Of a stretch of 64,000 nucleotides of DNA, positions 10,549 through 20,100 are shown piece after piece. Origin of the DNA: Karalla daura (taxonomy: Eukaryota > Chordata > Actinopteri > Chaetodontiformes > Leiognathidae); assembly GCA_029224185.1 (NCBI GenBank), contig CM055198.1:1488001-1552000 (forward strand), read 5' to 3'. Positions within the stretch are counted from its first letter, which is position 1, and every line of letters begins with the position of its first letter. The translations under genes were made by a program, and so were the position numbers. The notes beneath the pieces are model-generated. The model was not told the origin of the DNA. It saw only the letters and a list, made by a program, of their open reading frames with translations, and ran no database searches.

Positions 10549-11163
10549 TGCGTGATCATGTATGATTTTCACTTGGCCTCCCTATTTTCAGCACTCGCTT
10601 ATTTGTGGCCACATTTTGCGATTTGCAGTTCCTTTACTCATCTTGGAATCGGTAAGTGGCATTTCTCAGCATTTTCAGTCAAATCATCCTGTTTTGTACT
10701 AACTCCTCTCTCTGTCTTCTTCAGATTCTTCTGCTCATGGAGCTATGAAGTTACATTGGTGAGTGTGCACGGCCTTCAGCACCAGCCACATGTTCTGTCA
10801 CATTCATCTCAGGGTTTTTAACTTGACTTTTCATCTCCTCAGTGACGTCCATGTTTGCATTTTTGCATTGTGTTGGTGGTTTTCCCGAGCTAATGCAGGG
10901 GTCTAAGGGTAGGGGGTGTCCACCATTATCACCCTGTATTAAAACTGTTCAGTCCATTGTAATCCTCTTCTGTATGATATGTGAGTTTTCAATAAAAATC
11001 ACTTGGTTAAAAAATCCCTTTTTCAATAAAAATCACTTGCTCAACTGTTGTATTTATTGATTGATTCACTGACTGACAGCTTGGTTGATTGGTTGGGTGA
11101 TTGCTTACCTGTTTGATTTGTTCATCAAGTTCTGGGTGAATTCAGTTTCTCAGCATATTTAGC
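10549..11163 (+). CDS. Array unit R1 with three exon-like blocks
   Basis: The blocks are 10592-10651 (60 nt), 10725-10758 (34 nt) and 10843 to the stop TAA at about 10902. Borders are CAG|..|GTAAGT, CAG|..|GTGAGT and CTCAG|. Joined in the phase set by the block lengths, the reading stays open from the first block to TAA, giving about 51 codons with three cysteines near the end. AATAAA sits at 10990 and again at about 11027. No start codon is evident in this frame, so this would be the 3' end of a gene or an alternative last-exon set. Function unknown. Confidence 0.35.
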
Positions 11164-11775
11164 TGCGTGATCATGTATGATTTTCACTTGGCCTCCCTAT
11201 TTTCAGCACTCGCTTATTTGTGGCCACATTTTGCGATTTGCATTTCCTTTACTCATCTTGGAATCGGTAAGTGGCATTTCTCAGCATTTTCAGTCAAATC
11301 ATCCTGTTTTGTACTAACTCCTCTCTTTGTCTCCTTCAGATACTCCTGCTCATGGAGCTAGGAAGTTACATTGGTGAGTGTGCACGGCCTTCAGCACCAG
11401 CCACATGTTCTGTCACATTCATCTCAGGGTTTTAACTTGACTTTTCATTTCCTCAGTGACATCCATGTTTGCATTTTTGCATTGTGTTGGTGGTTTTCCT
11501 CAGCTAATGCAGGGGTCTAAGGGTAGGGGGTGTCCGCCATGATCACACTGTATTATAACTGTTCTGTCCATTGTAATCCTCTTCTGTATGATGTGCTTTT
11601 TCAATAAAAATCACTTGGTTAAAAAATCACTTTTTCAATAAAAATCACTTGTTCAACTGTTGTATTTATTGATTGATTCACTGACTGACGGCTTGGTTGA
11701 TTGGTTGGGTGATTGCTTACCTGATTGATTTGTTCATCAAGTTCTGGGTGAATTCAGTTTCTCAGCATATTTAGC
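11164..11775 (+). CDS. Array unit R2 with three exon-like blocks
   Basis: Blocks 11207-11266 (60 nt) and 11340-11373 (34 nt) are followed by an acceptor-like CTCAG before TGACATCCATG at about 11457. Block lengths and all four splice-like sites are the same as in R1. The 34-nt block has one ATGAAG to AGGAAG change that keeps the frame. Confidence 0.35.
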
Positions 11776-12230
11776 TGCGTGATCATGTATGATTTTCACT
11801 TGGCCTCCCTATTTTCAGCACTCGCTTGTTCATGGCCACATTTTGCGTTTCGCAGTTCCTTTACTCATCTTGGAATCGGTAAGTGGCATTTCTCAGCATT
11901 TTCCATCAAATCATCCTGTTTTGCACTAACTCCTCTCTCTGTCTTCTTCAGATACTCCTGCTCATGGAGCTATGAAGTTACATTGGTGAGTGTGCATGGC
12001 CTTCAGCACCAGCCACATGTTCTGTCACATTCATCTCAGGGTTTTAACTTGACTTTTCATTTCCTCAGTGACATCCATGTTTGCATTTTTGCATTGTGTT
12101 GGAATTTTTAGTCAGCTAATGCAGGGGTCAAAGGGTATTATCACACTGTATTAGAACTGTTCTGTCCATTGTTATCCCCTTCTGTATCATATGTGCTTTT
12201 TCAATAAAAATCACAGATTTTTGATCATTT
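11776..12230 (+). CDS. Array unit R3 with three exon-like blocks, 3' truncated
   Basis: Blocks 11819-11878 (60 nt) and 11952-11985 (34 nt) keep the GTAAGT and GTGAGT borders. The third block follows CTCAG at about 12068. Only one AATAAAAATCAC segment remains (about 12201). The unit then jumps to a diverged TTTTCACTTGGCCTCCC stretch and low-complexity DNA. Confidence 0.35.
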
Positions 12231-12780
12231 TCACTTGGCCTCCCTATTTTCAGCAATCGCAGCCTCTTTGAGTTCTTTGTATTTCAGTGCGTTAGGATTG
12301 CATGGACTGTTCATCACACACATACACACACACGCACACACACACGCGCGCACACTCACACACACACACAGCGAGAGAGAGGGTGGGGGGTGTTGGACTT
12401 GTATGACATCTGTGATTCTGAAGCAGTTATCTTGTTATTTTTTGTTGTTTGTTTGTTTGTTTGTTTTTCTCAAAACAAAACAAAACATATTCACTGAATA
12501 TCCACCACGGACTGCTCACTCACTCACTCACTCACTCACTCACTCACTCACTCACTCACTCACTCACTCACTCACTCACTCACTCACTCACTCACGGTGC
12601 AGAGCCGGCCCAACTGACATCAGTGAACTAAGTGCCTGCTTGTGCCCCCACGGCCACTAGGGGGCCTGCTCGTCACTTGCTTGTCACATCTTCACACAGA
12701 CATAGACACACACAACACACATACACAAAATACACACACTAAACACAGCACACACACACACACATATAGATGGGGGAATC
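12231..12780. repeat. Low-complexity block inside the array
   Basis: Contains (CA)n at about 12318-12372, (GTTT)n at about 12443-12466, (CTCA)n of about 20 copies at 12514-12594, and more CA-rich tracts at about 12696-12765. Open frames through the CTCA tract (SLTHSLTH) are period artefacts. Confidence 0.9.
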
Positions 12781-13312
12781 GGTCAGTCATCTTGGAATCA
12801 GTAAGTGGCATTTCTCAGCATTTTCCATCAAATCATCCTGTTTTGTACTCACTCCTCTCTCTGTCTTCTTCAGATACTCCTGCTCATGGAGCTATGAAGT
12901 TACATTGGTGAGTGTGCACGGCCTTCAGCACCAGCCACATGTTCTGTCACATTCATCTCAGGGTTTTAACTTGACTTTTCATTTCCTCAGTGACATCCAT
13001 GTTTGCATTTTTGCATTGTGTTGGTGGTTTTCCTCAGCTAATGCAGGGGTCTAAGGGTAGGGCGTGTCCACCATTACCACACTGTATTAGAACTGTTCAG
13101 TCCATTGTAATCCCCTTCTACATGATATGTGAGTTTTCAATAAAAATCACTTGGTTAAAAAATCACTTTTCAATAAAAATCACTTGCTCAACTGTTGTAT
13201 TTATTGACTGATTCACTGACTGACGGCTTGGTTGATTGGTTGGGTGATTGCTTACCTGATTGATTTCTTCATCAAGTTCTGGGTGAATTCAGTTTCTCAG
13301 CATATTTAGCTG
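12781..13312 (+). CDS. Array unit R4, first block truncated
   Basis: Only the last nucleotides of the 60-nt block remain before GTAAGTGG (12801). The 34-nt block is at 12874-12907 with intact CTTCAG and GTGAGT borders. The third block and both AATAAAAATCAC segments (about 13138-13188) are present. Confidence 0.3.
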
Positions 13313-13405
13313 CGTGATCATGTATGATTTTCACTTGGCCTCCCTATTTTCAGCACTCTCTTATTTGTGGCCACATTTTGCGTTTCGCAGTTCCTTTACT
13401 CAGCC
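13313..13405 (+). repeat. Array unit R5, partial
   Basis: Starts TGATCATGTATGATTTTCAC and includes the acceptor-like TTTTCAG and most of the 60-nt block. It departs from the repeat at about 13400, where a C-rich junction begins. Confidence 0.65.
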
Positions 13406-14116
13406 CCCCCTACACAATGACAAAGCCACTGGTAGTACAACTTTGTCTCAACCTGGAGCTACTCACCCATTGTGGAATGAAAGGAATGTTTAATTATATC
13501 ATATACACTACTGATATCTACAGCAATAAGTCCAACAGAGACTTCTTTGAAGAATAACTCGGGATTTTCCTATCATGCAACACTGCATTTCACCATCACA
13601 TGGTGAAACTAGAACTTATCAGCCGCCTCCATTCTTCCTCCAACTACAGAGAAACATCTCAAGAGCAACTTCAACAAGGCCAACGTTTCTCAAAGAGTAT
13701 TATTGTGTTTCATCTACATTAAAACGGGAGAATCAACCATAACGCATTAACAAAGCCCCCTCCACGCAAACACTCAATGTCCCATCCTGTTTGAGTTATC
13801 TGCTGCTGCACTGCAGACGTTCTACCATCTAGTGTTGTAAATGTACTTTTCACAAATCTATACTGATGTATGCTACAATTGGCAGCATGAGGATTAGCTC
13901 CACTGTGGAAAAAAAAAATCAGTCCTGACTTTTGACTCATAATTCTGAAAAAGAAAGTCATAATTACGAGAAAATAGTGATTTTTTTTTCTTCCCCACGG
14001 CAGCCTTGACCCTCTTCCATATGTTTCTGACTGTAGACGATGACGACAGCATTCAACCATCCCGTATTCCTCTGGGTCAAGCTGTCCCGGTGATAGCCAA
14101 CAATTAGCTTCTGTGG

Positions 14117-14117
<1 letters not shown>
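13406..14117. other. No gene seen
   Basis: Unique-looking DNA with short open stretches only. At about 13925-13975 a TCATAATT-type motif resembles the repeat at 51300. Nothing further is recognised. Confidence 0.4.

Positions 14118-14190
<73 letters not shown>
14118..14190. repeat. (TG)n microsatellite
   Basis: About 36 TG dinucleotides with no interruption. Confidence 0.97.
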
Positions 14191-14193
<3 letters not shown>

Positions 14194-14340
14194 TGTCTTC
14201 ATCTTTCAGTCAGTGTGAAATAAGCGGGACGTCGCTGCAACGACGACAGCAGGACGTCACTTTAGAGATGAGAGCGGGATGTTGCACCAGCGACGACGAG
14301 AGCGGGACGACGATCCAGCGGCGAGGAGATCGAGACGCTG

Positions 14341-14490
14341 TCTCAACGGCGAGATGGAGACGCTGCTTCAACGGAGAGGTCGAGATGCCGCTTCAACGGC
14401 GAGATGGAGATGCTGCTTCAACAGAGAGGTCGGGATGCCGCTTCAACGACGAGATGGAGACGCTGCTTCAACAGAGAGGTCCACTTGAAC
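14341..14490. repeat. 50-bp minisatellite, three copies
   Basis: GAGATGGAGA recurs at 14351, 14401 and 14451, exactly 50 bp apart, with CTGCTTCAAC and GAGAGGTCG.GATGCCG in each copy. The flanks are rich in CGACGA-type triplets. The period is not a multiple of three, so long frames here are accidental. Confidence 0.85.
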
Positions 14491-15254
14491 GGCGTGGCGA
14501 CGCACCCCAACGACGAGAGCAGCGGCAGATCGCCTTCCAGTTATCACCTCTCTATATGTTGATGCACTTCTGGTATATCAGAGATAGCGATAGAGAGTTC
14601 CTTGTTAAATGTTGAATTTTTTTTGTTGTCAAATCTGCGATGAATGAATTTTTCCTATTTCATGATACAAGAAAGGAAGAAAACAAATAAACCAAGTCCA
14701 TCATTTTGTAATCTGTGCATTCTTTATTTTATTTTATTGTATTCTCTTGGTCAAGTGGACAGCAAGTGAAAAACAAAGTGCATGCTACTTGTAACATACT
14801 CTTCAAAGTCACGAGAGGGACGCCGCTCCCCAACGATGACTAAATTTGCGTGGAGAGTGAGACGAGAGTTGGTTGACAGTCTAACGACGAGAGCATGGAC
14901 TCTGCTGGGGTGAGCGTGTGGAAGTAAGATAGCACCAAACAGGACAAGGAAAAAAAACACCCCCCACCCACCACCACCAGAACACCACCACCACCACCAC
15001 CAGCCTTACACTTTCTTCCACCATCCACAATATCGTACCTGTGAATGGGAGAAGAGCAGTCGGGAGCAAAAGGAGCAGAGGAATCGAGAGCGAAAACGAG
15101 AGCGACAGCTAGAGAAGGAGACCGTGATGCAACGGCGAGAGCAAGTGCGAGAGGGCAGGATGTTGAGGCAGTTGCAACGGCAACGGGAGAAAAGCAGTCG
15201 GGAGCAAGAGAAGCCACAGGAGCAAGAGCAGCCACAGGAGCAAAAGCAGCCACA

Positions 15255-15283
15255 GGAGGAGGAGGAGGAGGAGGAGGAGGAGT

Positions 15284-15324
<41 letters not shown>

Positions 15325-15349
15325 GAGGAGGAGGAGGAGGAGGAGGAGT

Positions 15350-15401
<52 letters not shown>

Positions 15402-15402
15402 T
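15255..15402. repeat. GAG/GAC triplet repeat encoding the acidic tract
   Basis: Two cycles of (GAG)n-TAG-(GACGAG)n lie in the transposase frame. The two TAG codons are 66 bp apart in the same context, so the block was copied by slippage together with its stop. Acidic N-termini are usual in this transposase family. Confidence 0.85.
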
Positions 15403-16053
15403 GAACCGGGAGAGGCAGCCAACAGGCCCAAACAAACTATCCACTGCAATCACTGCCAGAGTGGTCCGAGGAGCCAAAGACATTGTCTCAACCTTCTACC
15501 TTTTCCTCACGCCAGAGACAAAATCATCCTGGAGGAGACGAATCGCGAGAGTTTTAGGAAATACGGAAGAGACGGATGTAGACGGATGGACGAGATCGAC
15601 CTGCACGCGTACATGGGGCTGCTGATCCTTGCTGGCACGTACAGGTCCCGAGTCGAGGCCACCGCTAGCCTGTGGGATGCGGAGAGTGGACGGGCGATTT
15701 TTCGTGCCACGATGCCTCTGAAAATCTTTCACGTTTACTCAAAGCTGGTGCGATTCGACGACCGCGAGACTAGAGCAGAGAGACGTGCCTCAGACAAACT
15801 GGCCGTGAGAAAACTATGGAACGTGTGGGTCGAGCGGCTGCTAACCATCTACAACCCGGGGCCTCATGTCACCGTAGACGAGCAACTGGTTCCGTTCAGA
15901 GGCCGTTGTCCTTTTCGACAGTATATGCCCGGCAAGCCTGCCAAGTAGAGGATCAAGGTGTGGGTGGCGTGCGACGCCAGATCCAGCTGCGCTTGGAAAA
16001 TGCAGGTTTACACGGGGAAGTCACTCACCACTGGTGAGGCCATAGGAGAAAGG

Positions 16054-16152
16054 GGAATGGGAATGGGAATGGGAATCGGAAAGGGGAAGGGAAAGGGAAT
16101 GGGAATGGGAATGGGAAAGGGAAAGGGAAAGGGAAAGGGAAAGGGAAAAGGA
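16054..16152. repeat. GGGAAT/GGGAAA hexamer minisatellite in the transposase
   Basis: About 16 hexamers reading (GM)n and (GK)n in the transposase frame, inserted between the VYTGK and RVVLEVTEG segments. The 6-bp period keeps the frame. Confidence 0.9.
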
Positions 16153-17106
16153 AACGTGTCCGAGATGAATCAGGCGACACGTGTGGTGCTCGAGGTAACG
16201 GAGGGTCATCACTTGCAATAACATCACTTGCAATAACTTTTTCATTTCCTACGAACTTATGCAGCTGCTGCTCCACCGCGAGAGGAACAACACCCCGCAC
16301 GGCACGATCAGAAAGAACAAACCCGAGCTTCCGGACGCGCTGCTCGTGCTACGAGGAGGTGGCAGCAGAAGACAAGTCCTCCAAGTTGGCGTTCACTCCT
16401 GACACCGCGCTGGTGTCTTACCCGACCAAGAAGAACAAGAACGTGCTCCACGACGCATGGACCGCGCAACAAGTCAGCCGGTGCGCAGACAAGAAGCCCC
16501 TCGTCGTCCTGGACTATAACTACAACAAAGGCGGCGTGGACAACCTGGACAAAGTGGTCGACAGCTACAGCTGCAGGAGGATGACCGCACGCTGGCCTCT
16601 CGTCGTCTTCCACAACATTCTCGTCATGTCCTCCTACAACGCCTTTGTGATATGGAGAGAGCTCAACCCCGACTGGATGCCCGGTAGGCGTAACAGGTGG
16701 AGGCTGTTTCTCGAGCAGCTAGGCAAGGCACTAGTCTTCTTCTTCTTCAAATCCTTGAATGGATCCTGCTCCAGCATCATCCATTGCGATGGGACCCAGA
16801 CCTATGCCCGGGTGCGTGTCGGGGTCCGGGTCCCAGCAGCCCAGACAGCCCCTCAGAGTCCCCGCTGCTACGGGCCGCTGTCAAAGAAGTCCTCCCCGCA
16901 AGTAAGAGGAAAAGGTGTCGGGTCTGTCCCTCCAAGAAGGAAAATAAAACGCACAACGTCTGCCGTGGCTGTGAGAGATACACTGTATGCAGAGGCTGTG
17001 CGCTGCTGTACTGTCCTGCGTGTGCCAACACCACATCCTAGTCCACCAACACCAACACCAACGCACGCGCTTACGCACACGCACACACACACAGCAACTC
17101 CGGCCA

Positions 17107-20100
17107 CTTGTGGCTGTGGCTGTGGACCAGCGGCGACTCTGCTCTTGGCTGTGGAAGTGGCTGTGGCTGTGGCTGAGGCTGTGGCTGTGGCTGTGGCTGT
17201 GGCTGTGGACGAGCGATTCCGGCCACTCGTGGCTGTGGCTGTAGCTCTGGACTTGCGACCCCGCCGCTCGTGGCTGTGGCTGTGGACCCGGGACTCAGGA
17301 CACTCCTGGCTGTGGCTCTGGATGAGCGACTCCGGCTGCTCATGGCTGTGGCTCTGGACTAGCAACTCTAGCCGCTCGTGGCTGTAGATCTGGACTAGTG
17401 ACTCTGGCCACTTGTGGCTGTGGCTGTGGCTCTGGACTAGCAACTCCAGCCGCTTGTGGCTGTGGCTGTGGACTAGCGATTCCAGCCGTTCGTGGCTGTA
17501 GCTGTGGCTGTGGCTCTGCACTAGCGATTATGGCCGCTCGTGGCAGTGGCTGTGGCTCTGGACTAGCGATTCAAGCTGCTCGTGGCAGTGGCTGTGGCTC
17601 TGGACTAGCGATTCCAGCCGCTCGTGGCTGTGGCTGTGGCTGTGGCTGTGGACCCGGGACTCAGGACGCTCCTGGCTGTGGCTCTGGATGAGCGACTCCG
17701 GCTGCTCATGGCTGTGGCTGTGGCTCTGGACTAGCAACTCCAGCCGCTCGTGGCTGTAGCTCTGGACTAGTGACTCTGGCCGCTTGTGGCTGTGGCTGTA
17801 GCTCTGGACTAGCAACTCCAGCCGCTTGTGACTGTGGCTGTGGACTAGCAACTCCAGCCGTTCGTGGCTGTAGCTGTGGCTGTGGCTCTGCACTAGCGAT
17901 TCCAGCCGCTCGTGGCAGTGGCTGTGGCTCTGGACTAGCGATTCCAGCCGTTCGTGGCTGTAGCTGTGGCTGTGGCTCTGGACTAGCGATTCCAGCCGCT
18001 CGTGGCAGTGGCTCTGGACTAGCGATTCCAGCCGCTCGTGGCAGTGGCTCTGGACTAGTGACTCTGGCCGCTTGTGGCTGTGGCTGTGGCTCTGGACTAG
18101 CAACTCCAGCCGCTTGTGGCTGTGGCTGTGAACTAGCGACTCCAGCCGTTCGTGGCTGTAGCTGTGGCTGTGGCTCTGCACAAGCGATTACAGCCGCTCG
18201 TGGCAGTGGCTGTGGCTCTGGACTAGCGATTCCAGCCGCTCGTGGCTGTGGCTCTGGACTAGCGATTCCAGCTGCTCGTGGCAGTGGCTGTGGCTCTGGA
18301 CTAGCGATTCCAGCTGCTCGTGGCAGTGGCTGTGGCTCTGGACTAGCGATTCCAGCCGCTCGTGGCAGTGGCTGTGGCTGTGGCTCTAGACTAGCGACCC
18401 CAGCCGCTCGTGGCTGTGGCTGTGGCTGTGCCTGTGGACCCAGGACTCAGGACGCTCCTGGCTGTGGCTCTGGATGAGCGACTCCGGCTGCTCATGTCTG
18501 TGGCTGTGGCTCTGGACTAGCAACTCCAGCCGCTCGTGGCTGTAGCTCTGGACTAGTGACTCTGGCCGCTTGTGGCTGTGGCTGTGGCTCTGGACTTGCA
18601 ACTCCAGCCGCATGTGGCTGTGGCTGTGGACAAGCGACTCCAGCCGTTCGTGGCTGTAGCTGTGGCTCTGCACGAGCGATTCCAGCCGCTCGTGGCAGTG
18701 GCTGTGGCTCTGGACTAGCGATTCCAGCCGCTCGTGGCTGTGGCTGTGGCTGTGGCTCTGGACTAGCGATTCCAGCCGCTCGTGGCAGTGGCTGTGGCTC
18801 TGGACTAGCGATTCCAGCCGCTTGTGGCTGTGGCTGTGGCTCTGGACTAGCAACTCCATCCGCTTGTGGCTGTGGCTGTGGCTGTGGCTCTGCACTAGCG
18901 ATTCCAGCCGCTCGTGGCAGTGGCTGTGGCTCTGGACTAGCAATTCCAGCCGCTCGTGGCTGTGGCTGTGGCTGTGGCTCTGGACTAGCGATTCCAGCCG
19001 CTCGTGGCAGTGGCTGTGGCTCTGGACAAGCGATTCCAGCCGCTCGTGGCAGTGGCTCTGGACTAGCAACTCCAGCCGCTTGTGGCTGTGGCTGTGGACT
19101 AGCGACTCCAGCCGTTCGTGGCTGTAGCTGTGGCTGTGGCTCTGCACTAGCGATTACAGCCGCTCGTGGCAGTGGCTGTGGCTCTGGACTAGCGATTCCA
19201 GCCGCTCATGGCTGTGGCTGTGGCTGTGGCTCTGGACTAGCGATTCCAGCCGCTCATGGCAGTGGCTGTGGCTCTGGACTAGCGATTCCAGCTGCTCGTG
19301 GCAGTGGCTGTGGCTCTGGACTAGCGATTCCAGCCGCTTGTGGCAGTGGCTGTGGCTGTGGCTCTAGACTAGCGACCCCAGCCGCTCGTGGCTGTGGCTG
19401 TGGACCCGGGACTCAGGACGCTCCTGGCTGTGGCTCTGGATGAGCGACTCCGGCTGCTCATGGCTGTGGCTGTGGCTCTGGACTAGCAACTCCAGCCGCT
19501 TGTGGCTGTGGCTGTGGACAAGCGACTCCAGCCGTTCGTGGCTGTAGCTGTGGCTCTGCACGAGCGATTCCAGCCGCTCGTGGCAGTGGCTGTGGCTCTG
19601 GACTAGCGATTCCAGCCGCTCGTGGCTGTGGCTCTGGACTAGCGATTCCAGCCGCTCGTGGCAGTGGCTGTGGCTCTGGACTAGCGATTCCAGCCGCTCG
19701 TGGCAGTGGCTGTGGCTCTGGACTAGCGACTCCAGCCGCTCGTGGCAGTGGCTCTGGACTAGTGACTCTGGCTGCTTGTGGCTGTGGCTGTGGCTCTGGA
19801 CTAGCAACTCCAGCCGCTTGTGGCTGTGGCTGTGGCTGTGGCTCTGCACTAGCGATTCTAGCCGCTCGTGGCAGTGGCTGTGGCTCTGGACTAGCAATTC
19901 CAGCCGCTCGTGGCTGTGGCTGTGGCTGTGGCTCTGGACAAGCGATTCCAGCCGCTCGTGGCAGTGGCTCTGGACTAGCAACTCCAGCCGCTTGTGGCTG
20001 TGGCTGTGGACTAGCGACTCCAGCCGTTCGTGGCTGTAGCTGTGGCTGTGGCTCTGCACTAGCGATTCCAGCCGCTCGTGGCAGTGGCTGTGGCTCTGGA

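Larger units (their letters stand above)
10020..13405 (+). repeat. Tandem array of about 612-bp exon-bearing repeats
   Basis: At least five units share the same order: TGATCATGTATGATTTTCAC; CCTATTTTCAG with a 60-nt block; GTAAGTGGC; CTTCAG with a 34-nt block; GTGAGTGTGC; TTTCCTCAG with a last block that meets a TAA; then two copies of a CAATAAAAATCACTTG segment. Start-to-start distances are 615 and 612 bp for the best units. The leftmost unit is strongly diverged. One unit is truncated at 12230 by low-complexity DNA and resumes at 12781. The conserved splice-like and polyadenylation-like sites suggest duplication of a gene 3' end, but no protein family is recognised. Confidence 0.75.
15072..17041 (+). 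pseudogene. piggyBac (PGBD4-like) transposase, inactivated
   Basis: A charged N-terminal part is followed by an acidic DE tract (to 15402) and the core: DLHAYMGLLILAGTY, FRATMPLKIFHVYSKLVRFD and VTVDEQLVPFRGRC with the first catalytic Asp. Next come WVACDARSSCAW, then after a shift ITCNNFFISYEL, IRKNKPELPDAL, and after another shift YNKGGVDNLDK with the third Asp and YSCRRMTARWPLV. The C-terminal cysteine-rich finger ends at 17041. Breaks: in-frame TAG at 15283, 15349 and 15946; frame changes near 16210, 16350 and between 16740 and 16900; Asp to Asn at the second catalytic position (CDNFF to CNNFF); and a minisatellite insert at 16054-16152. The family cuts and pastes DNA at TTAA. No TTAA-linked termini were identified. 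Confidence 0.9.

Noticed and set aside
12235..12660. Frames through the CTCA repeat
   Set aside because: Period artefact; also overlaps truncated array units.
14121..14615. Frame beginning with CVCVCV and running into the 50-bp minisatellite
   Set aside because: A TG repeat joined to a minisatellite whose period is not a multiple of three; no domain.
15006..15483. Minus-strand serine- and leucine-rich frames opposite the piggyBac acidic tract
   Set aside because: Antisense of GAG/GAC triplets; no start or domain evidence.
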